Shown: one piece after another, positions 8,537 to 15,337 of the stretch
Layout of the letters: each line of letters opens with the position of its first letter
How positions within the stretch are numbered: position 1 is the stretch's first letter
Source: an uncultured Acidobacteriia bacterium
Lineage (GTDB): Bacteria; Acidobacteriota; Terriglobia; Bryobacterales; Bryobacteraceae
Reading direction: 5' to 3'
Length of the DNA stretch: 49,974 nt
Assembly: GCA_903929755.1 (NCBI GenBank)
Contig: CAIYVZ010000210.1
Span: forward strand, 1 to 49,974
The notes under the pieces: model-generated
Seen by the model: the letters and a program-made list of their open reading frames with translations, nothing else
Database searches by the model: none
Told to the model about the DNA's origin: nothing
Translations under genes and position numbers: made by a program

Positions 8537-9964
8537 ATGGCAGTACAAATTCTATTACAGGGCAGACTCGCAGGTGTGGATGATTTCCTGCTTGCTGCCC
8601 CCGCGAAGCACGACAACCGGGCCTTTGAGGCTCGCCTGCAGTGGAGCACGCTGCTGGGCGAGACTTTGCCCCGCGCTTTGCTGGCTCATCTGGAACTTCC
8701 TTCGCTCCTTTTGGGGACTGCGGGGGGCGGAAACTTTCTGGTGATTCTGCCGGATGCGACCCGGGCCGAAGAAGCGGTGGCGTTTCTGCATCGAAGTAAT
8801 ACGGTGCTGCACGCCGCTACTGGCGGGCTGGTCAGCATCGTGTGGAGTTCTACTGAGAACCTGGGTGACTGGACGGTGGTTCGCAAGCGCCTGGCCGAGG
8901 GGTTGCGGGAACAGCAGAATGCCGCAGTGGCTGGCGCTGGTTTCTTTGATGCCTTTGTGCCGCAGGCTGCTTCGTCCGATGTAATTCCGAAGGGTCTGCG
9001 CGATGCTGCGGGCGTTGGGTGGAGTTTTGAGTTTCCCGCGCTGATTCAGGCCGAAGGCGGCGAGCACCGCTGGGATCTGGGGCGCCAGGCGGGTACGGAT
9101 AATATTTCCGTGCCGAGGCATTCGGCGAGGAACGGCGACGCTCCGGCGTCGGCTCGTGAACTGGCGAAGCGGGCGAAGGGTACGAAAATGTGGGGCATCC
9201 TGCGGGGCGAGATTGATGGCTTTCAGGGCCGTCTGCGCCGTGCTGCCGGGGTGGAAGAGCATGTCCAGCTTTCCGTACTGTACAAACAGTTTCTGGCGGG
9301 CGAGATTGAGTTGCTCTGCTCGCAGGCCGAGTACTTCCAGAAGGTGAGTGTGCTGCGCGCCGGGGCTGCGGATTTCGCCATTGCGGGCTCGTGGGATGCG
9401 CTGGCTTCTTTCGCGCGGGACCTGCAGCGCGTGTTTGCAGTGTTCGCGACCGAGAATTTGAAGGAACTGCTCGGGGCGGAGGCGAAGTCGGTAACCATGT
9501 CGCTGACGCTGGCCGAACCGGCTGACGCGATGGCTGGTGTTTGGGAGTCGAGTGCGCGCGATCTGGAGATCGCGAAGGCTGCGGACAAAGATTGTTTCTA
9601 TCTGCTGGGCCGGGTTCTGGAATGGAAGCAGCTAAAGAACGCTGCCGAATTGCGGGAAACGGTTACAGAGATAAATGAAGATTTCCGGGGCGGCGCGGAC
9701 TTTTTGGCGCAGCTTCGGAACCTCTACCGCAAGGTGGAGACCGCAGCCGTGAATCCGGTTGCGGGCGATCAGGAGCGGCTGGCTGCGAGGGCAATGCGGT
9801 TTCAGCGCCGGTTCGCCAAGGTGGGGACAAAGCGGGAACGTCAGTTCCAGAAGCTGCGTTCGCACCTGATGCAGGAAATGGCCGGCCGGAATCTGCGGGG
9901 GCGGCTGCGGCTGCGTCCGGAGGGTCTGGTGGCGCTTGAATGGGCGCGGCTGGCAGAGGATTAG
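8537..9964 (+). CDS. csm1: Divergent Cas10/Csm1, type III CRISPR large subunit, without HD and with broken GGDD
   Basis: A 475-residue protein recognised as Cas10 from palm-domain patterns and its csm neighbours. Palm 1 shows GGGNFLVILPDATRAEEAV at about residues 61-79, matching the GGxFxLLLP pattern of Csm1. Palm 2 shows WGILRGEIDGFQ (219-230), where the canonical DxD reads Glu225-Ile-Asp227. It also shows VLRAGAADFAIAGSWDALASF, where the canonical GGDD reads Gly276-Ala-Ala-Asp279. No HD motif is seen at the N-terminus. Typical Csm1 proteins are about 750-850 residues, so this one is much reduced. In the family, GGDD makes cyclic oligoadenylate and HD cuts DNA; I infer neither activity remains. 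It would then act as the scaffold holding the crRNA 5' end. The start has only a weak GAGAGA upstream. First gene of a five-gene operon. Confidence 0.82.
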   Translation: MAVQILLQGRLAGVDDFLLAAPAKHDNRAFEARLQWSTLLGETLPRALLAHLELPSLLLGTAGGGNFLVILPDATRAEEAVAFLHRSNTVLHAATGGLVSIVWSSTENLGDWTVVRKRLAEGLREQQNAAVAGAGFFDAFVPQAASSDVIPKGLRDAAGVGWSFEFPALIQAEGGEHRWDLGRQAGTDNISVPRHSARNGDAPASARELAKRAKGTKMWGILRGEIDGFQGRLRRAAGVEEHVQLSVLYKQFLAGEIELLCSQAEYFQKVSVLRAGAADFAIAGSWDALASFARDLQRVFAVFATENLKELLGAEAKSVTMSLTLAEPADAMAGVWESSARDLEIAKAADKDCFYLLGRVLEWKQLKNAAELRETVTEINEDFRGGADFLAQLRNLYRKVETAAVNPVAGDQERLAARAMRFQRRFAKVGTKRERQFQKLRSHLMQEMAGRNLRGRLRLRPEGLVALEWARLAED

Positions 9965-10000
9965 ACTGCAAAGTGGATTTGAAGTCAGGGGAATTTGAAA

Positions 10001-10861
10001 ATGGCTGAAGAACAAAGCGTTAGCGTAGGTCGGGGAAGTCTGGGCGAAGCTCTGGGAGCTGCGTTGGGCTCGGTTGTCGTTTCTGCGCCAAAAGAAGCTC
10101 ACAAAGAAGCCGACGTGACGGCTGCGGAGCCAATAGCGGCGGAAGCGAAATTGGCGGATGCAAAAGCCGATGCCGGAACTGCTGCTCCGGCGCAGGGTGC
10201 ACGTCCTCCCCGCGAACCGCGTCCCCCACGCACGGGTGCTCCGGGTGGTCAACAGGCGAATGCGCCGGGTGGCCAGCAGGGTAATCGTGCAGGTGGCGGC
10301 AATCGGCCTCCCCGTGAGGGTGGTAATCGTCCGCAAGGGGATCGACCGCAAGGGGATCGACCGCAAGGTGATCGGCCCCATGGTGATCGTCCACAGGGTG
10401 GCCGGCCTGGTGGGGATCGTCCCGGCGGAGATCGTCCCGGCGGAGACAGGCCTGGCGGAGATCGTCGTGATTTTCGTCCCGGTGGCGGGGATCGCACTGG
10501 CGGCGAACGTCGTGACTTTGCTCCCGACATCGAAATCGAGAAGCTGATTTCGGACAGCCTCTACCTGGACAACCAGGCGCACGTTGTTGTCAGCCGCATG
10601 CGTGATATGGATTCGGGTACCCGCAGCCAGTTGCGCCGCCTTTACAGCGCGGTGCGGCGTGCCACGCGGGCTCCGGAGAATGAACGGCAGCACGAATTCG
10701 TCATGCTGCGGGCGCGTTTGGCGTACACCATTGCGAGGCACGGACTTCGCAGTCTCGACCAGCTGGAGCGGCTCCTTTTGCAGGTAACGCGTAAGAACGA
10801 AGCTCGTGGTTATGAGCGGTTCCGCGACCTGTTTGAAGCGATTGTCGCGTACAACGAATAA
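10001..10861 (+). CDS. csm2: Csm2 (Cas11-type small subunit) with long Gly/Arg/Pro-rich N-terminal extension
   Basis: A 286-residue protein. The C-terminal ~110 residues (176-286) fit the Csm2 small subunit: SQLRRLYSAVRRAT, then FVMLRARLAYTIARHG and a final helix. Csm2 normally has about 120-150 residues in total and forms the inner filament of the Csm complex that contacts target RNA. The first ~175 residues are low complexity: an Ala/Glu/Lys part (1-60), a Pro/Arg/Gly part, then repeats of GDRPQ/GDRPG from residue 113 encoded by 15-bp DNA units. This extension is predicted to be disordered. ATG at 10001 follows AGGGGA; an in-frame TTG at 9995 is less likely. It lies 36 bases after csm1. Confidence 0.83.
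   Translation: MAEEQSVSVGRGSLGEALGAALGSVVVSAPKEAHKEADVTAAEPIAAEAKLADAKADAGTAAPAQGARPPREPRPPRTGAPGGQQANAPGGQQGNRAGGGNRPPREGGNRPQGDRPQGDRPQGDRPHGDRPQGGRPGGDRPGGDRPGGDRPGGDRRDFRPGGGDRTGGERRDFAPDIEIEKLISDSLYLDNQAHVVVSRMRDMDSGTRSQLRRLYSAVRRATRAPENERQHEFVMLRARLAYTIARHGLRSLDQLERLLLQVTRKNEARGYERFRDLFEAIVAYNE
10337..10471 (+). repeat. Nine in-frame 15-bp tandem units inside csm2
   Basis: Consecutive 15-base units such as GGGGATCGACCGCAA and GGAGATCGTCCCGGC encode GDRPQ, GDRPH or GDRPG. The first two units are identical; later ones diverge, which indicates slippage expansion followed by drift. Confidence 0.9.
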
Positions 10862-10878
10862 GAAACCAGGCAAGCAAA

Positions 10879-11709
10879 ATGAGCGCTCACACTGCACAAA
10901 CGGAATTGAAGCTGATCGGCAAGCTGATCCTCGAAGGCGAACTCTGCTGCGAGAGTGGTTTGCATATTGGGGCGGGCAAAGGCTCGCTCGAAATCGGCGG
11001 CGCGGACAACCCTGTCGTGAAGGATTCGCATGGCCGGCCTTACGTACCTGGCAGCACGCTGCGCGGCCGTATGCGCGCACTGCTGGAGCAGGCGACCGGC
11101 GCAGCTATCCCTTCGGAACTGGTCTATATTTCGAAGCGCAAGGGCCAGGAAGTTCGCATTCACCAGAGCGACCGTCCGGACGATGAAATTTGCCTCCTGT
11201 TTGGCCGCAATCCGGGCCGGATGGAGAAGGTTGGCGGCGGCGATCTGGATGGCAGCGTTGCCACTCCGGCGCGCCTGAGCGTGTTCGACGCTCCGCTGGT
11301 TATCGAGAGCATTACGCCGCAGATGCGCGAATCGCTGGATGATGAACTGACGGAAGTGAAGAGCGAAAACGCCATTGACCGCATCACGTCGCAGGCGAAT
11401 CCGCGGACGCTGGAACGTGTGCCGGCTGGTGCGCGGTTCAAAGTCCGCATGGTGTTGGACGTTCTTTGCCAGGAAGATGCCGTTTTGGCCAGCCTGCTGG
11501 TACAGGGTCTGCGCCTGCTGGAAGACGATACGCTGGGCGGTGGCGGTTCACGCGGCAGTGGCCGGGTTCGTTTCGACGGCCTGAAGCTGGTGTGGCGTGG
11601 TCGCGAGTATTATGCCTCGGGCGCGAGTGAACGCGAGATCGCTTCGGGTGCGGACGTAGCTGGTCTGCAGGGCAAGCTTTCGGAGATCGGCGAGCTGGTC
11701 GCGGCTTAA
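10879..11709 (+). CDS. csm3: Csm3, backbone RAMP protein (Cas7 group) with catalytic Asp retained
   Basis: A 276-residue Cas7-group RAMP protein that would form the crRNA-binding backbone. Typical features are GLHIGAGKG (27-35), IGGADNPVVKD (39-49), YVPGSTLRGRMRALLE, and the Gly-rich loop LGGGGSRGSGRVRF near the end. Asp43 corresponds by local pattern to the Csm3 catalytic aspartate that cuts target RNA every 6 nucleotides in characterised complexes. Target RNA cleavage may therefore be intact. It starts 17 bases after csm2 and ends 6 bases before csm4. Confidence 0.93.
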   Translation: MSAHTAQTELKLIGKLILEGELCCESGLHIGAGKGSLEIGGADNPVVKDSHGRPYVPGSTLRGRMRALLEQATGAAIPSELVYISKRKGQEVRIHQSDRPDDEICLLFGRNPGRMEKVGGGDLDGSVATPARLSVFDAPLVIESITPQMRESLDDELTEVKSENAIDRITSQANPRTLERVPAGARFKVRMVLDVLCQEDAVLASLLVQGLRLLEDDTLGGGGSRGSGRVRFDGLKLVWRGREYYASGASEREIASGADVAGLQGKLSEIGELVAA

Positions 11710-11715
11710 TTCCCC

Positions 11716-13176
11716 ATGGCGCTGATTGAAGTCAGGCTGCGACCCACGGGGCCGTGGCGCACAGGATATCGTGGCGACCGGGAACGCGTCGATGTGGTTT
11801 ACCACAGCGATACGTTGTTCTCCGCCGTTACCCATGCCATGCGCGCTCTGGGTTGGATGGAAGAGTGGCTGGCCGCGACGGTCGGCGCAACGGGGGAACC
11901 GGCGGTTCGTTTGGGTTCGTTATTTCCTTTCGTGGGGAAGACGCGCCTGATTGCTCCGCCGCAGAGCGTTTGGCCGCCTTCCGGGCGCGGGCAACTGCAT
12001 TTGAGTGGCGCGAAACTGGTGCCGCTGGAAGTTCTTCGTCAGGGTATTCAGGACGAGGCTCGCTGGGAAGTGGATGGCGAGTGCCAGTGTTTGCTGCCTG
12101 CGAATGGGACGGCTCCGTTCCGCATTGTGGTGCGTGAATCGGCTGCGGTGGATCGTCTGACCGGGGTTGCGGAAGGGCATAAGACAGCTTGTCTGGAGTT
12201 TGCTCCGAATTCCGGTTTCTGGGGCGTGTTTTCGGCTGCGGACAAGGTTTGGGAATCGCGCGTGAAGTCGGCGTTGCGGTTGCTGGCGGATTCGGGCTTT
12301 GGTGGTGAACGTTCGCGTGGATGGGGCCGTTCTGCAGAACCTCAGTTCAACGACGCGTCGCACTTATTCCCCGCTGCGAGTGAAGATACGGCGGCCTGGT
12401 GGCTGTTGAGTTTGTATTCGCCGGATGCTTCGGACGCGGTGGACTGGACGAAGAGCCAAAGCTCCGTGACGGTTCGCGGCGGCTGGACGGATAGTTCGGC
12501 TGGTGTGGGATTGAAGAAACAGGTTCGGCTGGTGGAAGAAGGTTCCGTGCTGGCTGCGCCAGGGTTGCGGGGCAGGGCAGTGGATGTGGCGCCGGAAGGC
12601 TTTGCACATCCCGTGTATCGCGCCGGATTTGCGTTGGCGGTTCCTGTGCCGGTGCCTGCGGAAACGGCTTCTAAGAAGAAGCCTGTCAAAGAAGAACCCA
12701 AGGCCGAAGCTGTGGTGACGGAACTGGAAGTTGTTCCCGTTGTGGAAGTGGCGGAGCCTGTGGTGCTGGAGTTGGTCGAGGTGGGCGCTGCGGAAGTGCC
12801 GGTGAGTGAGGCCGTTGAACCGGTCGTTGCTGAATCGGTCGTTGCTGAACCGGTCGTTGCTGAACCGGTCGTTGCTGAACCGACCGCGGTTGAACCGACT
12901 GTGGTTGAACCGACTGTGGTTGAACGGGCCGCTGTTGAACCCGCTGCTGCTGAACCGAGCGTTGCTGACGCGGTTGTTACTGAGACGGCTGCTGCTGAAC
13001 CGTCGGTTGCTGCCGCGGTCTTAGCTGAAGCCGTCGTAGCCGAAGCGGCTGTCGCTGAATCGGGCGTTACTCCAGTAACCCTGACCGAATCCGTGGCTTC
13101 TGGGCCGGTCGCCGCTGAAGTACCGGCGGCTACTCCTGAACCACCCACTGAAGTCGTTGAAGAGGTGCAGGCATGA
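11716..13176 (+). CDS. csm4: Csm4 (Cas5 group) with long acidic Val/Ala/Glu/Pro tail
   Basis: A 486-residue protein. Residues 1-315 match Csm4 in length and pattern: RLRPTGPWRTG at the N-terminus, YHSDTLFSAVTHAM, FPFVGKTRLIAPP, then the RAMP Gly-rich loop GFGGERSRGWGR, and a C-terminal FAHPVYRAGFAL motif. Csm4 binds Cas10 and the crRNA 5' tag. After a short KKKPVKEEPK linker the last ~170 residues are almost only Val, Ala, Glu, Pro, Thr and Ser, strongly acidic and predicted disordered. Such a tail is not part of Csm4 proteins I know. The gene overlaps csm5 by 4 bases (ATGA). Confidence 0.87.
   Translation: MALIEVRLRPTGPWRTGYRGDRERVDVVYHSDTLFSAVTHAMRALGWMEEWLAATVGATGEPAVRLGSLFPFVGKTRLIAPPQSVWPPSGRGQLHLSGAKLVPLEVLRQGIQDEARWEVDGECQCLLPANGTAPFRIVVRESAAVDRLTGVAEGHKTACLEFAPNSGFWGVFSAADKVWESRVKSALRLLADSGFGGERSRGWGRSAEPQFNDASHLFPAASEDTAAWWLLSLYSPDASDAVDWTKSQSSVTVRGGWTDSSAGVGLKKQVRLVEEGSVLAAPGLRGRAVDVAPEGFAHPVYRAGFALAVPVPVPAETASKKKPVKEEPKAEAVVTELEVVPVVEVAEPVVLELVEVGAAEVPVSEAVEPVVAESVVAEPVVAEPVVAEPTAVEPTVVEPTVVERAAVEPAAAEPSVADAVVTETAAAEPSVAAAVLAEAVVAEAAVAESGVTPVTLTESVASGPVAAEVPAATPEPPTEVVEEVQA
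12811..12960 (+). repeat. Ten in-frame 15-bp tandem units inside the csm4 tail
   Basis: Units of the form GTTGCTGAACCGGTC run without spacers and encode V-A-E-P-V variants. Two adjacent copies (12841-12870) are identical. The period and the in-frame coding show protein tail growth, not a CRISPR array. Confidence 0.9.
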
Positions 13177-14276
13177 AGTACCGTGCAATGGTTCTGACGC
13201 CCACTTTGGTGGGCGATGGCAACCGTCTGGCGCCAATCGACTATATGGTCTGGCGCGATCAGGTCAACGTCCTGGACCAGACCAGAATTTTCAAGCTGCT
13301 GGCCCGCGGGCCTCGGCTGGAAGGCTATCTGCAGCAGTTGAGCAGGGCTACCCGGCTCGATTTCGCGTCCTGGGGCGGCTTTGCTCAGAACTACGCTGAC
13401 CGGCATATTCCATTCGAAGATGCATCGTGCACCCCGAACTGGAACGCTGCCACTACGGAAAGCCTGTTCATCCCGACGTTCGCCGCTGCTGCTTCCGGGC
13501 CGTACCTGCCGGGTGCCGCGATTAAGGGCGCGTTGCGGACAGCGTACGTATTTTCGCGCGTGAAGCCTGCCGCGATCAAAGAACTGGCAGAGAGAATGGC
13601 CGGCGATAAGCCACCTCGCCGGATCGCGGAGCAACTGGAACACCAGACCACGGGTCAGGGTGGTTCGGACAGAATGCGGGCGGTTGCCGTTTCAGATTCC
13701 GGCGTTACGAAGCGCGATCAGTTCAAGGTCTATATGTGCAAGACCTCGTCATTGATTCCGAAAGGGCCGACGCAGTTCTCGCTGGGCTGGAAGCAGACCG
13801 AGTTCGCCGAGATGGCGGCTCCGGGAACGATGTTCGAAGGCTCGTGGCGCGAAAATGAATTTCTGAATCGCGAGGAAGTCCGGAAGTCTCTGAACTGGAG
13901 CAAGCCGGTGAATCACCAGATGCTTTTCGAGGCGGCGAATCAGCATGCCGCGAAGCAACTGGAGATTCATGCGAAGTACGCTGAGATTGCCGGGATGGCC
14001 GATCTGGCTGCGACTGTGAAGGCCCTGCAAGGGCGTCTGGAAGCTGCCCAGAGTGCTGGTTCCTGCCTGCTGGCACTGGGCTGGGGCGCTGGGTTCCTGA
14101 GTAAATCTGCCGCCATTGGGGCGGACGAAGCGGATCACCGCAAGCTGCTCGGGATGCTGCCGATGTATTCGCGTGCCATCAAGAGTGGTCTGCCTTTCCC
14201 GAAGACTCGTTGTGTAGTGTTCATGGGGAACCGTCCGGCGGCGTTGCCCGGCTGGGTTGAACTCCGCGTCGACTGA
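13173..14276 (+). CDS. csm5: Csm5, RAMP protein (Cas7 group), crRNA 3'-end cap subunit
   Basis: A 367-residue RAMP protein of usual Csm5 length. It shows ESLFIPTF followed by GPYLPGAAIKGALRTAYVF (about 109-127), the conserved motif of the family. Near the C-terminus are LALGWGAGFLSKS, a typical Gly-rich segment, and PFPKTRCVVF. Csm5 sits at the 3' end of crRNA and in studied systems recruits maturation nucleases. It is the last csm gene; no cas6, csm6 or CRISPR repeats follow. Directly downstream, in the same frame, lies a fragment of an unrelated monooxygenase gene. Confidence 0.9.
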   Translation: MKYRAMVLTPTLVGDGNRLAPIDYMVWRDQVNVLDQTRIFKLLARGPRLEGYLQQLSRATRLDFASWGGFAQNYADRHIPFEDASCTPNWNAATTESLFIPTFAAAASGPYLPGAAIKGALRTAYVFSRVKPAAIKELAERMAGDKPPRRIAEQLEHQTTGQGGSDRMRAVAVSDSGVTKRDQFKVYMCKTSSLIPKGPTQFSLGWKQTEFAEMAAPGTMFEGSWRENEFLNREEVRKSLNWSKPVNHQMLFEAANQHAAKQLEIHAKYAEIAGMADLAATVKALQGRLEAAQSAGSCLLALGWGAGFLSKSAAIGADEADHRKLLGMLPMYSRAIKSGLPFPKTRCVVFMGNRPAALPGWVELRVD

Positions 14277-14285
14277 TGTTCTCGC

Positions 14286-14450
14286 GGCGCAGCTTTTTGG
14301 GTGACCGAGGTTTGGGACAGCGAAGCCAGCCACAAGGCATCACTTGCCCTTCCCGCCGTGAAGGCCTCGATTGCGAAGGGGCGTCCTTTGATTGCTTCCT
14401 TTGGGGAATATCACGCCACCGAGCCAATTGGGTTTCACTCAGGTAATTAG
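14286..14450 (+). pseudogene. C-terminal remnant of an antibiotic-biosynthesis-monooxygenase (ABM) domain gene
   Basis: The frame after the csm5 stop reads AAFWVTEVWDSEASHKASL, then LPAVKASIAKGRPLIASFGE and a TAG at 14448-14450. This pattern (VWDSEASHKASL...LPAVKASI) is typical of the second half of small ABM-fold quinol monooxygenases of about 95 residues. The N-terminal half is missing. It marks a recombination scar at the downstream edge of the csm operon. The remainder up to 14496 holds nothing I recognise. Confidence 0.7.
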
Positions 14451-14496
14451 GTTGGGCCATACTGGCTGATAGACTCGGAGACCCGAGGGTTAAGCC

Positions 14497-15159
14497 ATGT
14501 GGAACGATACGGAATTACAGCACGATGTCGAGATGGAAGTCGGCTGGGAACTTAGTTCCGGACCAAGGCACATCAACACTATGGTCAAGGGCGGCGCCGT
14601 TGACCTGGCTGGCCAGGTGGATACCTACTGGGAAAAATGCGCAGCCGAGCGTGCCGCCTGGCGTGTAGCCCATGTCAATGCCGTAACGAACGGCATCCGC
14701 GTCGTCATCCCCTTCGATGCGCTGCGTGACGACGATGATGTGGCCCTCTCCGCGATGAGCATCCTCGAATGGAACGTTCTGGTGCCCGCCACGGTGGAAG
14801 TGAAAGTGGTGGACGCGTGGGTGACGCTGTCCGGAACTGTGGAACGCCAGGAGCAACGGGAAGAGGCTGCCCGCGCGCTCACCCCGTTACGGGGTATTAC
14901 GGGGATTCGTAACGACATCGTGGTGCGGGCTGCCGCGACGAATCCCGCGCCCGCGAACGCGAAAATTGCTATTGAAGCTGCGCTGAAACGGAATGCCCTG
15001 GTAGACAGCAATCACATCAAGGTTCAACTGGTACACGGCGCTCCAAGCCTGCGGGGTATTGCCCGTTCACGCGCAGAGTACGACGAAGCCATGCACGCAG
15101 CGTGGTCCGCGCCTGGCACTACCAGCGTGGAAGATCACCTGGTTATCGGGACACTTTAA
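14497..15159 (+). CDS. BON-domain protein (three BON-like repeats)
   Basis: A 220-residue protein with three BON-like modules. The first (about 5-72) has INTMVKGGAVDLAGQVDTYWEK, the second (about 78-145) VEVKVVDAWVTLSGTVERQEQREEA, and the third (about 152-220) is more diverged. The GxV.L.G.V pattern with following helices is characteristic. BON domains usually bind membranes or phospholipids; OsmY-like proteins are periplasmic. No signal peptide is visible here, so a cytoplasmic location is possible. ATG at 14497 follows GAGGG. It converges on the ybdD-like gene. Confidence 0.82.
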   Translation: MWNDTELQHDVEMEVGWELSSGPRHINTMVKGGAVDLAGQVDTYWEKCAAERAAWRVAHVNAVTNGIRVVIPFDALRDDDDVALSAMSILEWNVLVPATVEVKVVDAWVTLSGTVERQEQREEAARALTPLRGITGIRNDIVVRAAATNPAPANAKIAIEAALKRNALVDSNHIKVQLVHGAPSLRGIARSRAEYDEAMHAAWSAPGTTSVEDHLVIGTL

Positions 15160-15184
15160 CAGCACTTCGCTAACAGCACTTCGC
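15157..15184. repeat. Tandem 14-bp direct repeat
   Basis: TAACAGCACTTCGC occurs twice head to tail, at the 3' ends of the convergent BON and ybdD-like genes. It partly encodes the last residues of the latter. Probably a replication slip. Confidence 0.85.
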
Positions 15185-15337
15185 TTTGGAGTACTTCTGG
15201 CGGAAGCGCTCGTCGCTGAATTTGCGCCATTCCACGGGCGTATCGGCAACGCCGTGGGCGGCCAGATGGCGGGCATACGCGTTCTGGTCGCCGATTTCTT
15301 TCAGCAGGTACCAGAAGCCTTTCAGAAACGCTTTCAT
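15170..15337 (-). CDS. ybdD: YbdD/YjiX-family small protein paired with CstA
   Basis: A 55-residue protein beginning MKAFLKGFWYLLKEIGDQNAY and ending ...KYSKAKCC. The WYLLKE start, YxRHLAAHG middle (with PVEWRKFSDERF) and Cys-Cys end match the YbdD/YjiX (DUF466) family, which is encoded with CstA-type transporters. The ATG overlaps the cstA stop by 4 bases (ATGA), so the two are translationally coupled. The protein is easy to miss because of its size. Confidence 0.88.
   Translation of the reverse strand: MKAFLKGFWYLLKEIGDQNAYARHLAAHGVADTPVEWRKFSDERFRQKYSKAKCC

Noticed and set aside
10337-12960. Short tandem DNA repeats in csm2 and csm4 as a possible CRISPR array
   Set aside because: Units are 15 bp, contiguous, without spacers, and stay in the coding frame, so they are protein tail repeats.
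12342-13643. A Ser/Thr-rich 433-codon minus-strand frame across csm4/csm5
   Set aside because: It arises from reading the 15-bp repeats of csm4 backwards; no start context or family match.
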